Shown one piece after another: positions 18,781 through 29,789 of a stretch of DNA of 64,000 bases. Under the pieces are notes generated by a model. That model did no database searches, was not told the DNA's origin, and saw only the letters and a program-made list of their open reading frames with translations. The translations under genes were made by a program, and so were the position numbers. The DNA comes from Mycobacterium seoulense (GTDB lineage: Bacteria; Actinomycetota; Actinomycetes; Mycobacteriales; Mycobacteriaceae), in assembly GCF_010731595.1 (NCBI RefSeq), contig NZ_AP022582.1:2356001-2420000 (forward strand), written 5' to 3'. How positions within the stretch are numbered: position 1 is the stretch's first letter; each line of letters begins with the position of its first letter.

Positions 18781-20016
18781 ATGGCTGCCCCGTCGTCCGC
18801 GCCCGAGGCGACGGCCTGCCTGATCGCCGGCGGCGGCCCGGCGGGCATGGTGCTGGGCCTGCTGCTCGCCCGCGCCGGCGTCGAAGTCACGGTGATGGAA
18901 AAGCACGCCGACTTCCTCCGCGATTTTCGGGGGGACACCGTGCACGCGAGCACCTTGCGGCTCCTCGACGAGCTGGGCCTGGGCTCGCGGTTCGCGCAGA
19001 TTCCGCATCGCCTCATCGACACCGTCCACATGGAGATACAGAACGAACCGGTGGCCCTCGACCTGACCCGTCTTCCGGGCGCGCACAAGCACATCGCCCT
19101 GGTGCCGCAGTGGGACTTCTTGGAGCTGGTGGCCACGGCCGCCGAGGCCGAGCCGACCTTCCGGCTGTTGCGCAGCACCGAGGTGACCGGCGTCATCCGG
19201 GACGCCGACCGCGTCGTCGGCGTCACCTACCGCGACCAGACCGGTCAGGTGAAAAACATGCGCGCCGAGCTGACCGTGGCCTGCGACGGTCGCTCTTCCA
19301 CGGTCCGTTCGGCGCTCGGCCTCGAACCGCAGAATTTCGGCGCTCCCATGGACGTGTGGTGGTTCCGGTTGCCCCGCCACCCCGGCGATCCGCGGGGACT
19401 GGCCGGCGTGCTGCGGGCCGGACACGCGGTCATCGTGATCGACCGCGGCGACTACTACCAGATCGCCTACATCATCCCGAAGGGAACCGACGCCCGGCTG
19501 CGGTCGCAGGGCATCGAGGCCCTGCACCGTGCGCTGGTCAGCATGGTGCCCTGGCTCGGTGACCGCGTGGCGACGCTGACCTCGTTCGACGACGTGAAAC
19601 TGCTTGACGTACAGCTGAATCGGCTTCGGCGCTGGTATGCCGGCGGCGTCCTGCTCATCGGCGACTCCGCGCACGCGATGTCACCGGTCGGCGGGATCGG
19701 CATCAACCTCGCGGTGGCGGACGCGGTGGCCGCGGCGCGCATCCTGGCCGGCGCGTTGCGCGCGGGCCGGGTGCCCACCTGGCGGTTGGCCCGGGTGCAG
19801 GCGCGTCGTTGGCTGCCCACCGTGCTGCTCCAGGCGGCGCAACGGGCGATCCATGCCAACGTGATAGCCGCGGCGGTCAGCGGAAACGAGGACAGCGCAC
19901 CGCTGGGTGTGCGGCTGGTGGGCCGGTTCGCCGCGCTGCGGCGACTGGCCGGCTACCTCGTGGCGATCGGTCCGCTGCCCGAGCACGCACCGAGGTTTGC
20001 CCGCCGCCGCGGCTGA
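18781..20016 (+). CDS. FAD-dependent monooxygenase (aromatic hydroxylase fold)
   Basis: A 411-aa flavoprotein of the PF01494 type. The FAD motif AGGGPAGMVLGLLLARAG is at about residues 15-35, the second FAD/NADPH DG motif in VACDGRSSTVR near 170, and the GD motif in LIGDSAHAMSPVGGIGINLA near 290. I start it at the ATG MAAPSSAPEA; an in-frame codon 18 bases upstream is less likely. Family members hydroxylate aromatic or polyketide substrates with NAD(P)H and oxygen. It stands alone between the small membrane gene and the trehalase gene; the substrate is unknown and I know no M. tuberculosis counterpart at this place. Confidence 0.75.
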   Translation: MAAPSSAPEATACLIAGGGPAGMVLGLLLARAGVEVTVMEKHADFLRDFRGDTVHASTLRLLDELGLGSRFAQIPHRLIDTVHMEIQNEPVALDLTRLPGAHKHIALVPQWDFLELVATAAEAEPTFRLLRSTEVTGVIRDADRVVGVTYRDQTGQVKNMRAELTVACDGRSSTVRSALGLEPQNFGAPMDVWWFRLPRHPGDPRGLAGVLRAGHAVIVIDRGDYYQIAYIIPKGTDARLRSQGIEALHRALVSMVPWLGDRVATLTSFDDVKLLDVQLNRLRRWYAGGVLLIGDSAHAMSPVGGIGINLAVADAVAAARILAGALRAGRVPTWRLARVQARRWLPTVLLQAAQRAIHANVIAAAVSGNEDSAPLGVRLVGRFAALRRLAGYLVAIGPLPEHAPRFARRRG

Positions 20017-20081
20017 TCGGGTGCGGCGCCACGTCGCCGAAAGAATGGACGCCGGGCCGCTCAACAGATGATGATGTCGGG

Positions 20082-22118
<2,037 letters not shown>

Positions 22119-22140
22119 CGGCGATCGCAAGCGCGCGGGG

Positions 22141-22992
22141 TCAGCTCAGCGCGCTCACTTTGTCCCGCATGACTTGCGCAATGTCCAGCGCGCTGGAGTT
22201 GATGTCCCTCTGCGCTCCCGGCGACGGGCCGGATGTGCCGATGAAATCGACCTCGACCTCGATCAGGCAATTGTCCCGCACGCCGACGGCCCGCGCGGCG
22301 GGAAGCGATGGGGGCGAGAACAAGGGCGCTGTGCTCCATCGCATCGAAATGGTCGCCGCGACAACGGAAACGGCGCTCTGGACGTGACTGACTTGCACTT
22401 CCAGCGGCAGACTTCCGCCCGAAATGGGCACCGTCTTGCCATCGCATTCTTGCCACTGCCTGGAGAACGTCGCGAAAAGGGCATCGGCGTCAGCGGCGGT
22501 GGGCAGGCTGATGGCGGCCTCCTGCACCCTGGTCACCGCCGCGGCGGACCCGGCGTCGGGCCGCCAGGTGGTGAGCGCAACATCTTTCACATTGGCGGAT
22601 CGGTAGGCGCCTCGCTGCATCATCACCGCCACTCCGAGGCAGCTTTCGGACCACCCCACGCCCGCGCCCCCCAACATCTCGGGACCTCCGAAGAGCGGCG
22701 GGAAACGCGGGTCAGGCTCCAACGACTCCTTGACGATGCGGGATAGCGCGCTCCTGCCGAGCAGCACCCGCTTGAGGGCTTGCCCGGCGAGGGATCGCGG
22801 CGTGGGGTTCGCTGGTGGCCGCGCCGCGCCGGCAACCGTGACGGAGCAGCCCGTCGCCGACATCAGGACGACCAGAAGTGCCGCTGCGCACCAACGCCGG
22901 CCGCGACCGCCGCGACGGCCGGACAACGCGGCAACAAACGCGGGCCGGGGCATTCCAATGCCGCAAATACTTCCCATGCGCTTTTCGGCCAC
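22141..22992 (-). CDS. lipoprotein with PknH-type sensor domain, LppR paralog
   Basis: A 283-aa secreted lipoprotein. A hydrophobic signal (AALLVVLMSATGC) ends in a lipobox-like ATGC at about residue 49; internal starts nearer the signal (MPRPAF) are also possible and would give a more normal signal length. The mature part carries cysteines in SCLGV, WQECDG and DNCLIEVEV that fit the disulfide pattern of the PknH extracellular domain family. It is clearly paralogous to the next upstream gene (both end in DKVSxLS). Function unknown; ligand sensing at the cell surface is a family-based guess. Confidence 0.7.
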   Translation of the reverse strand: MAEKRMGSICGIGMPRPAFVAALSGRRGGRGRRWCAAALLVVLMSATGCSVTVAGAARPPANPTPRSLAGQALKRVLLGRSALSRIVKESLEPDPRFPPLFGGPEMLGGAGVGWSESCLGVAVMMQRGAYRSANVKDVALTTWRPDAGSAAAVTRVQEAAISLPTAADADALFATFSRQWQECDGKTVPISGGSLPLEVQVSHVQSAVSVVAATISMRWSTAPLFSPPSLPAARAVGVRDNCLIEVEVDFIGTSGPSPGAQRDINSSALDIAQVMRDKVSALS

Positions 22993-23097
22993 CTCTCACT
23001 CCCACCGAGTTTAGGCTCGACGGCACGGCGAAGACGGCAGAGACACGTGAGCACAGCTCAACCCCAGAAAAGTCCCAGGACGGTGCCAGGTGGCGCG

Positions 23098-23886
23098 TCA
23101 GCTCAACCCGCTGACCTTGTCCATCAGCGCGTGCGCGACGTCGACGGCGCTGCGGTGCACATCGCCGGATCCCGCGTCCGACGGGCTCGTCGAATTGAAG
23201 AACGCCACCTCGACTTCGACGAGGCAGTTCCCCCGCACGCCGATCGCACGCGCCTCGGGCCGCGGCCCGCTCGACGGTATGCCGGGCAACTGGGTGTCGA
23301 TCGAAATAGTCGCCGCCAGAACGGAATCAGCGACTCGCACCTCGGAAATGGTGTCCGAGAACACGATCGCGGGACGGTCGGTGATGGTGCTGGGGCGCCC
23401 GATGGTCACCGTCGTGCCGTCGCAGTCGCGCCATTGCTGGGCGAACTGCTGGAACAAGGCGGCGGCCCCGGCAGTGCTGGACAAGGCGACCACGCCCTCG
23501 GCCACACTGATCACCTTCGCCGGCCCGCGCAGGTTCCACCACGTCGCTCGCGCCCCGTTCTTGACGTCGCCGGATTGGTAGGCGTTCTTCACCATCATCG
23601 AGGTGACGCCGACGCAGTTGAGCGGTGAGACCGCCCCGAACGCCGGCGGCAACACCTCGGGCCCGCCGAACCGCGCCGGAAGTTCGGCCTTGGTGCCAAA
23701 GGACTGGCCGAGCAGCTTGGCGAGCTCACCGTCGTCGAGCAGCACCTTCTTGACGGCTTGCCCCGTGACCGGGTGGGGCTTCAAACCCGGCGCGGGTCGC
23801 GCGGTGCCCGAGACGGTGCAGCCGGTGGTCAGAGCGACGGTCAGCAGGCCGATACCGACCAGGGCTCCGGCTCGCGTCGGCGTCAC
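23098..23886 (-). CDS. lppR: LppR-like lipoprotein with PknH-type sensor domain
   Basis: A 262-aa lipoprotein, start GTG 2 bases after the lepA stop and so likely co-transcribed with lepA, as lppR (Rv2403c) is in M. tuberculosis. The signal LLTVALTTGC ends at about residue 23. The mature domain has cysteines in LNCVGV, WRDCDG and RGNCLVEVEV, matching the PknH C-terminal sensor family. Position makes this copy the lppR ortholog and the downstream gene (22141-22992) the duplicate. Confidence 0.75.
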   Translation of the reverse strand: MTPTRAGALVGIGLLTVALTTGCTVSGTARPAPGLKPHPVTGQAVKKVLLDDGELAKLLGQSFGTKAELPARFGGPEVLPPAFGAVSPLNCVGVTSMMVKNAYQSGDVKNGARATWWNLRGPAKVISVAEGVVALSSTAGAAALFQQFAQQWRDCDGTTVTIGRPSTITDRPAIVFSDTISEVRVADSVLAATISIDTQLPGIPSSGPRPEARAIGVRGNCLVEVEVAFFNSTSPSDAGSGDVHRSAVDVAHALMDKVSGLS

Positions 23887-23888
23887 GG

Positions 23889-25745
23889 CTATTTCTTGCC
23901 CTTGTCACCCGCGGCGTCCGTGGACAGCGCCGCGACGAAGGCCTCCTGCGGGACGTCCACCCGCCCGATGGTCTTCATCCGCTTCTTGCCCTCCTTCTGC
24001 TTCTCCAGCAGCTTGCGCTTGCGGGTGATGTCCCCGCCGTAGCACTTGGATAGCACGTCCTTGCGGATCGCCCGAATATTCTCGCGCGCAATGATTTTCG
24101 ACCCGATGGCCGCCTGCACCGGCACCTCGAACTGCTGGCGCGGAATCAGCTCCTTGAGCTTGGTGGTCATCTTGTTGCCGTAGGCCGAAGCCCCATCCTT
24201 ATGGACGATCGCGCTGAACGCGTCGACGGCCTCGCCCTGCAACAGGATGTCGACCTTGACCAGTTGGGCCTCCTGCTCGCCGGCCTCCTCGTAGTCGAGG
24301 CTGGCGTAGCCGCGGGTGCGTGACTTCAGCGAGTCGAAGAAGTCGAAGATGATCTCGCCGAGCGGCATGGTGTAGCGCAGTTCGACCCGCTCGGGCGACA
24401 GGTAGTCCATGCCGCCGAGTTCGCCGCGGCGCGACTGGCAGAGCTCCATGATGGTGCCGATGAACTCGCTGGGCGCGATGATGGTGGTCTTGACCACGGG
24501 CTCGTAGACCGTGCCGATCTTGCCCTCGGGCCAGTCCGACGGGTTGGTCACCACGATCTCGGTGCCGTCCTCCTTGATCACCCGGTAGACGACGTTGGGC
24601 GACGTGGAGATCAGGTCCAGGTCGAACTCGCGTTCCAGGCGCTCTCGGGTGATCTCCATGTGCAGCAGCCCCAGGAAACCGCACCGGAAGCCGAAGCCCA
24701 GCGCCACCGAGGTTTCCGGCTCGTAGGTCAGCGCCGCGTCGTTGAGCTGCAGTTTGTCCAGGGCGTCGCGCAGGTCGGGGTAGTCCGAGCCGTCCACGGG
24801 ATACAGGCCCGAGTAGACCATCGGCCTGGGTTCGCGGTAACCGGTCAGCGCCTCGGTGGCGCCGTGCCGGGCCGTCGTCACGGTGTCGCCGACCTTGGAC
24901 TGGCGGACGTCCTTGACCCCGGTGATGAGGTAGCCCACCTCCCCGACCCCCAGGCCCTCGGTGGCCTTGGGTTCGGGCGAGACGATGCCCACCTCGAGCA
25001 GCTCGTGGGTGGCGCCGGTGGACATCATCAGGATGCGCTCACGCGGGACGATCTTGCCGTCCATCACCCGGACGTAGGTCACCACACCGCGGTAGATGTC
25101 GTAGACGGAGTCGAAGATCATCGCCCGGGTGGGCGCGTCGGCGTCGCCCTGCGGAGGCGGCACCAGCCGAACCACCTCGTCGAGAAGCTGGGGCACGCCC
25201 TCGCCGGTCTTGCCGGATACCCGCAGCACGTCGTCCGGCTCGCAGCCGATGATGTGCGCGAGTTCGGCCGCGTAGCGGTCCGGGTCGGCGGCGGGCAGGT
25301 CGATCTTGTTGAGCACCGGAATGATGGTCAGGTCGCGGTCCAGCGCCAGGTACAGGTTGGCCAGCGTCTGCGCCTCGATGCCCTGGGCCGCGTCGACCAG
25401 CAGCACCGCGCCCTCGCAGGCCTCGAGCGCCCGGGACACCTCATAGGTGAAGTCGACGTGGCCCGGGGTGTCGATCAGGTGCAGGACGAATTCTTTTCCC
25501 GCATCGTCGCCGCCGGATACTTTCCAGGGCAGCCGGACGTTCTGCGCCTTGATGGTGATCCCGCGTTCCCGCTCGATGTCCATCCGGTCCAGGTACTGGG
25601 CGCGCATCATCCGCTCGTCGACGACGCCGGTGAGCTGAAGCATCCGGTCCGCCAGCGTGGACTTGCCGTGATCGATGTGGGCGATGATGCAGAAGTTCCG
25701 AATCTGCGCCGGCGCGGTGAAGGTCTTGTCGGCGAAACTGCTGAT
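23889..25745 (-). CDS. lepA: elongation factor 4 (LepA) GTPase
   Basis: A ribosome-associated translation GTPase (LepA/EF4). G1 [10 protein letters not shown]2 around ERGITI, G3 DTPGH, G4 NKID are in order, followed by LepA-specific C-terminal domains ([35 protein letters not shown]). The protein must start before G1, but the frame back to the TAG at 25833-25835 has no ATG, GTG or TTG. The best candidate is ATC at 25743-25745, 6 bases after GGAG, giving (M)SSFADKTF and 618 aa. An earlier ATC touches GGAG directly. The next ATG (25643) would remove G1. Either a rare start codon is used or the sequence has an error. Confidence 0.88.
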   Translation of the reverse strand: MSSFADKTFTAPAQIRNFCIIAHIDHGKSTLADRMLQLTGVVDERMMRAQYLDRMDIERERGITIKAQNVRLPWKVSGGDDAGKEFVLHLIDTPGHVDFTYEVSRALEACEGAVLLVDAAQGIEAQTLANLYLALDRDLTIIPVLNKIDLPAADPDRYAAELAHIIGCEPDDVLRVSGKTGEGVPQLLDEVVRLVPPPQGDADAPTRAMIFDSVYDIYRGVVTYVRVMDGKIVPRERILMMSTGATHELLEVGIVSPEPKATEGLGVGEVGYLITGVKDVRQSKVGDTVTTARHGATEALTGYREPRPMVYSGLYPVDGSDYPDLRDALDKLQLNDAALTYEPETSVALGFGFRCGFLGLLHMEITRERLEREFDLDLISTSPNVVYRVIKEDGTEIVVTNPSDWPEGKIGTVYEPVVKTTIIAPSEFIGTIMELCQSRRGELGGMDYLSPERVELRYTMPLGEIIFDFFDSLKSRTRGYASLDYEEAGEQEAQLVKVDILLQGEAVDAFSAIVHKDGASAYGNKMTTKLKELIPRQQFEVPVQAAIGSKIIARENIRAIRKDVLSKCYGGDITRKRKLLEKQKEGKKRMKTIGRVDVPQEAFVAALSTDAAGDKGKK

Positions 25746-25867
25746 GGGGATCTCCTGGTCTGGGCATGCGTGCGGCCGCTGGAACGCCGGCTCGTGGGTA
25801 TGTCCAGGGTATCCAGGCTGGGGCGCCCAGACCTACTTGGACACAATCGCACCCAGCCGCCCGCGTC

Positions 25868-25873
25868 TATGCT
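25868..25873 (+). promoter_or_regulatory. -10 element for a leaderless transcript
   Basis: TATGCT (pattern TANNNT) ends 6 bases before the ATG at 25880, and there is no ribosome binding site in front of that ATG. This is the typical arrangement of a leaderless mycobacterial gene. Confidence 0.45.
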
Positions 25874-25879
25874 GCGAAT

Positions 25880-26479
25880 ATGGCGTCTGCCCGCAAATCC
25901 CAGTGGAAGACGTTCCAGCGGTTCGCGGAAAACCTGGTGTTCGACCGGGCCCCGCGACTGGCCCGGCACGTGCAGAACTCGCAGACGGTGCTGCGCGAAC
26001 TGCAGCAGGCGGTCAAGATCACCGCGAACGTCATCGCCGCCGCCGCGCCGCAACAGCCCGCGATCGCCGCGGGCCGCCCGGTGACGAGCACGAGCTTCCC
26101 CACCGCGCAGCGCGCGCGCAAGCTGGTCTACGCCCCCGACCTCGACGGCCGGGCCGATCCCGGCGAGATCGTGTGGACGTGGGTGGTTTACGAGGACGAT
26201 CCCACCCGCGGCAAGGACCGCCCCGTGCTGGTGGTCGGTCGTGACCGCCGCGTCTTGCTGGGGTTGATGGTGTCCAGCCAGGACCGCCACGCCGACGACC
26301 GGGACTGGATCGCGATCGGTTCCGGCGCTTGGGATTACGAGGGCAGGCAGAGCTGGGTGCGGCTGGACCGGGTGCTCGACGTGCCCGAAGAGAGCATCCG
26401 CCGCGAGGGCGCGATCCTGGATCGGGAAATCTTCGACCTGGTGGCCGAGCGGTTGCGCGCTGACTATTCCTGGAGCTGA
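25880..26479 (+). CDS. PemK/MazF-like protein (Rv2405 type)
   Basis: A 199-aa protein. The C-terminal half (PGEIVWTWV, DRPVLVVGR, LLGLMVSS, WIAIGSG, WVRLDRVLDVPEESI) has the strand order of the PemK/MazF endoribonuclease fold; the N-terminal 80 residues are helical and basic (ARKSQWKTFQRFAENLVFDR). No antitoxin gene is next to it, since the neighbours are lepA and a CBS protein, so a simple toxin-antitoxin role is doubtful. Homologs at the same place across mycobacteria suggest a housekeeping or RNA-related role. Starts upstream of 25880 are overlap artefacts. Confidence 0.7.
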   Translation: MASARKSQWKTFQRFAENLVFDRAPRLARHVQNSQTVLRELQQAVKITANVIAAAAPQQPAIAAGRPVTSTSFPTAQRARKLVYAPDLDGRADPGEIVWTWVVYEDDPTRGKDRPVLVVGRDRRVLLGLMVSSQDRHADDRDWIAIGSGAWDYEGRQSWVRLDRVLDVPEESIRREGAILDREIFDLVAERLRADYSWS

Positions 26480-26491
26480 TCGCCCGGGTTA

Positions 26492-26920
26492 TCAGCCCTG
26501 CGTGATGTAGGACTGCAGCTGCTGCTGTTCGGCCTCGAGTTCTTCCATTCGGGTCTTCACCACGTCGCCGATGCTGACGATGCCGATCAGCTTCTTGCCG
26601 TCGAGCACCGGCACGTGGCGCACCCGGTTCTTCGTCATCAGCACGCTCAGGGAGTCGACCGTGTCGGCTTTCGTGCAGGTGGCGACGTTGGCGGTCATGA
26701 TCTTGGAGATCGGCCGCGACAGCACGCTGGCGCCGTGGGTGTGCAGCTGGCGCACGACGTCGCGCTCGGAGACGATGCCGACGACGCCCTCGTCGCCGAC
26801 GACCACCATGGCCCCGATGTTCTGCTCGGCGAGGCCGGCGAGCAGCTCTTTGACCGTCGCCTCGGGGTTGATGGTCACCACCGCCGCGCCCTTGTTCCGC
26901 AAGACGTCTGCAATCCGCAT
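26492..26920 (-). CDS. CBS-domain pair protein
   Basis: A 142-aa protein of two CBS domains (about residues 10-60 and 75-125), the same length as M. tuberculosis Rv2406c. Motifs are GAMVVVGDEGVVGIVSERDV and HVPVLDGKKLIGIVSIGDVV, followed by a short coiled tail (EELEAEQQQLQSY). Paired CBS domains bind adenine nucleotides such as AMP or ATP and usually regulate a partner; none is fused here. The start MRIADVLRNK was chosen because an extended upstream frame is low-complexity and untypical. Confidence 0.85.
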   Translation of the reverse strand: MRIADVLRNKGAAVVTINPEATVKELLAGLAEQNIGAMVVVGDEGVVGIVSERDVVRQLHTHGASVLSRPISKIMTANVATCTKADTVDSLSVLMTKNRVRHVPVLDGKKLIGIVSIGDVVKTRMEELEAEQQQLQSYITQG

Positions 26921-27114
26921 CAAGGCCTCCAGCCGGTTGTGATCCGCTTCACACAGGCTACGGCTAACTCGCGCGGCGCAAAAGCCACGACGGGAACCGG
27001 TGGCCGATCCGTGTCCATACCCTGACGTCGTCGTCCGAAACCGGGGCGCGCCGCGCCGGGCCGGATCGCCCGATTGCCCCACTCCGGCGGGCCGCGCCTT
27101 GCAAGATGGGGGCC

Positions 27115-27954
27115 ATGATCGAGATCACGCTCCTCGGGACGGGGAGTCCGATCCCCGACCCCAACCGGGCCGGGCCGTCGACACTGATCCGCGCCGGCGG
27201 GCAGGCGTTTCTGGTGGATTGCGGGCGTGGCGTGCTGCAGCGCGCGGCGGCGGTGGGCGTCGGCGCCGCCGGATTGTCGGCGCTGCTGATCACCCATTTG
27301 CACAGCGACCACATCGGCGACCTCGGCGACCTCCTCATCACCCGCTGGATCAGCACGTTCGCACCCGATCCGGCGCCGCTGCCGATCATCGGACCACCCG
27401 GGACCGCGGAGACGGTGGAGGCGACGCTGCACGCGTTCCGTCACGACATCGAGTACCGGCTCGCTCATCACGCCGACCTGAACGCCCCACCGGCGGTCGA
27501 GGTCCACGAATGCACCGAGGGGGCGGTGTGGGACCGCGACGGCGTGTCGATCCGCGTGGCGCCCACCGATCACCGGCCGGTGGCGCCGACCGTCGGATTC
27601 CGGATCGACTACGGGACGGCGTCGGTGGTGCTCGCCGGGGACACGGTGCCCTGCGCCGGGCTGGACCAGCTGGCGGCGGGCGCGAGCGCGCTGGTGCACA
27701 CCGTGATCCGCAAGGACATCGTCGCCAACATTCCGCAACAGCGGCTCCAGGACATCTGCGACTACCACTCGTCGGTCGAAGAGGCGGCGGAAACCGCGGC
27801 CCGTGCCGGGGTCGGCACCCTGGTCATGACGCACTACGTGCCGGCGCTGGTGCCGGGCCAAGAAGAACAGTGGCGGGCGCTGGCGGCCTCGAAGTTCAGC
27901 GGTCGGATCGAACTGGGCGACGACCTGCTTCGCGTCGAAATCAACGCGCCGTAA
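27115..27954 (+). CDS. rnz: ribonuclease Z-like metallo-beta-lactamase hydrolase
   Basis: A 279-aa metallo-beta-lactamase fold protein like Rv2407. The zinc motif HLHSDH ([13 protein letters not shown]) is near residue 66, with D-H-R in PTDHRP, the GDT block (VLAGDTVPC) and a C-terminal histidine in MTHYVP. RNase Z trims the 3' trailer of tRNA precursors; homologs in this clade can also be arylsulfatase- or phosphodiesterase-like, so exact substrate is not certain. An ATG 9 bases upstream (27106) is in frame; [10 protein letters not shown] matches the family start better. Confidence 0.82.
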   Translation: MIEITLLGTGSPIPDPNRAGPSTLIRAGGQAFLVDCGRGVLQRAAAVGVGAAGLSALLITHLHSDHIGDLGDLLITRWISTFAPDPAPLPIIGPPGTAETVEATLHAFRHDIEYRLAHHADLNAPPAVEVHECTEGAVWDRDGVSIRVAPTDHRPVAPTVGFRIDYGTASVVLAGDTVPCAGLDQLAAGASALVHTVIRKDIVANIPQQRLQDICDYHSSVEEAAETAARAGVGTLVMTHYVPALVPGQEEQWRALAASKFSGRIELGDDLLRVEINAP

Positions 27955-27972
27955 CGGTCATTCGCGGCGCGG

Positions 27973-28812
27973 CTACGCCAGCCGGGTGACCTCCACGACG
28001 ACGTCGAGATCGGTCGCCCCCTGCCCGGAGTAGATGCCTTTCAGCGGGGGGACGTCGGTGTAGTCGCGTCCGGCGCCCACGCTGACGTATTGCTCGGAGA
28101 TCTCGGTTTCGTTGGTGGGGTCGTAGCTCCACCACCCGCCCGTCCACGCCTGGATCCAGGCGTGACTGCGCCCGTCGACGGTGTCCCCGACCACGGCGTT
28201 GCGCTTGGGGTGCAGGTACCCCGAAACGTAGTGCGCGGGAATTCCCATGGCGCGCAACAACATCAGCGACAGGTGGACGAAGTCCTGGCACACTCCCCGG
28301 CCCTCGTTCAGCGCATCCAGCCCCGACGAGTGCACGCTGGTGGTGCCGGGGAGGTATTCCAGCTCGCCGCGCACCCAGTGCGCCGCGGCGACGACGGCCT
28401 CGGCGGGCTGGTGCGACTTGGCGATCTTCTTGGCCACGGACGTCACCTTTTTGCTCGCCGGGGCGTGGGCCGTGGGGCGCAGCAATTCGTCGAACCGATC
28501 GATGACGACCTCGGAGTCGAGCTCGCGCCAGCCGACGTCGGTGACCGGCGGTTCGGGCCCCTCGGTTTCGACCACCGAGGACGACGTCACGGTGAGGTCG
28601 GTGTGCGGCGCGTGCAGGTCGAAAGCCGTTACGGCCGTGCCCCAATAATCGATGTAGCGATAGGACCGGGTCGCCGGGATGGTTTCGACGCGGTTGAGGA
28701 TGACGTTCTGCCGGGAGTTCGACCGCGGGGTCAGGCGCGCTTCGTTGTAGGAGGCGGTAACCGCCGACTGGTAGGCGTAGCCGGTGGTGTGCACCACACG
28801 CAGCCGCCACAT
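27973..28812 (-). CDS. transglutaminase-like cysteine peptidase family protein
   Basis: A 279-aa protein with an N-terminal beta-domain common in bacterial transglutaminase-like proteins and a catalytic domain showing GRGVCQDFVHLSLMLLRAMG (Cys), GRSHAWIQAW (His) and YDPTNE (Asp). No signal peptide. Its ATG overlaps the stop of the alpha-E gene as TGATG, and that gene overlaps the ATP-grasp gene in the same way, so the three are one tightly coupled operon (Rv2411c-Rv2409c type). In comparative studies such trios are predicted to make or modify a peptide or amide-linked compound; the product is unknown. Confidence 0.82.
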   Translation of the reverse strand: MWRLRVVHTTGYAYQSAVTASYNEARLTPRSNSRQNVILNRVETIPATRSYRYIDYWGTAVTAFDLHAPHTDLTVTSSSVVETEGPEPPVTDVGWRELDSEVVIDRFDELLRPTAHAPASKKVTSVAKKIAKSHQPAEAVVAAAHWVRGELEYLPGTTSVHSSGLDALNEGRGVCQDFVHLSLMLLRAMGIPAHYVSGYLHPKRNAVVGDTVDGRSHAWIQAWTGGWWSYDPTNETEISEQYVSVGAGRDYTDVPPLKGIYSGQGATDLDVVVEVTRLA

Positions 28813-29789
28813 CAGTTATCTCCCGGCCGGCCGACCAGCCTGGCGCGGTCGCCGGCGTCCGACCACGCCACCCAGGGAGTGACGTGAAAGTACTGAACGG
28901 ACAACGCTTCTCCGACATCGCGACAGGTTCGCTGCAGTCCGGCCAGGCGGAGCTCCAAGGATTCCAACAGCACACCGGGCTGCACGAATTCCAGTTCGCT
29001 GCGGGCCTGCCCGAGCAGCCGTTGCGCCTCCCCGGTGGCCCCGATCCGGCTATGCCGGTTGTGCAGCAGTTCGTCGAGGTTGTGTTCGGCCAGCCGCAGC
29101 GAATAGAACACCGAACGCGGGAAAAGCCGGTCGAGCATCATGAACTCGACGACCCGCCCGGCGTCGAGCACGCCGCGGTAGGTGCGCAGATAGGTGTCGT
29201 GGGCGCCCGCGGAGCGCAACAGCGTCACCCATGCCGGGGACGACGCGCTGTCCCCCACCCGCGACAGCAGCAGCCTGACCGTCATGTCGACCCGCTCGAT
29301 CGCGCGACCCAGCACCATGAATCGGTACCCGTCGTCGCGCGACAGCGTCGAGTCGGCCAGCCCGGCGAACATCGCCGCCCGGCCCTCGACGTAGGACAGG
29401 AATTCGTGGGGCCCGAGGCGTCTGGCGGCGCGCTCGCGTTCGGCCAGCGCGTGATAGGTGGTGTTGAGGCACTCCCAGATCTCGCTGGACGTCACCTCCC
29501 GCGCCGACTTCGCGTTCTCCCGCGCCGCCGTGATGGCGTCGACGATGGACGAACCCCCGGAAGCGTTGGTGCTGAAGGCCACCAGGTCGGTCAACGACCA
29601 CACGTCGAGGTCGTGGGTGGGGGGATCGATGCCGAGCACCCGGAGCAACAGCCGTGACGTCTGGTCGGGGTCGACGCTGGAATCCTCGAGCAGCTGGTGC
29701 AGGACCACGTCGAGAATGCGCGCCGTGTCGTCGGCCCGCTCGACATAGCGGCCGATCCAGAACAGCGCCTCGGCGTTACGCGCCAGCAT
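28812..29789 (-). CDS. alpha-E domain protein
   Basis: A 325-aa all-helical alpha-E family protein, equal in length to Rv2410c. It begins MLARNAEALFWIGRYVERAD, the family hallmark, and contains ECLNTTYHALAER and RFMVLGRAIERVDMTVRLLL. No catalytic site is known. It nearly always travels with a circularly permuted ATP-grasp enzyme and a transglutaminase-like protein, as here, where both junctions are one-base TGATG overlaps. A scaffold or substrate-carrier role in the amide-forming system is an inference. The longer upstream frame is only overlap with the ATP-grasp gene. Confidence 0.85.
   Translation of the reverse strand: MLARNAEALFWIGRYVERADDTARILDVVLHQLLEDSSVDPDQTSRLLLRVLGIDPPTHDLDVWSLTDLVAFSTNASGGSSIVDAITAARENAKSAREVTSSEIWECLNTTYHALAERERAARRLGPHEFLSYVEGRAAMFAGLADSTLSRDDGYRFMVLGRAIERVDMTVRLLLSRVGDSASSPAWVTLLRSAGAHDTYLRTYRGVLDAGRVVEFMMLDRLFPRSVFYSLRLAEHNLDELLHNRHSRIGATGEAQRLLGQARSELEFVQPGVLLESLELRLAGLQRTCRDVGEALSVQYFHVTPWVAWSDAGDRARLVGRPGDN

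Noticed and set aside
26921..27082. Extended N-terminus of the CBS protein
   Set aside because: Arg/Ser-rich, no ribosome binding site; the 142-aa form equals the M. tuberculosis protein.
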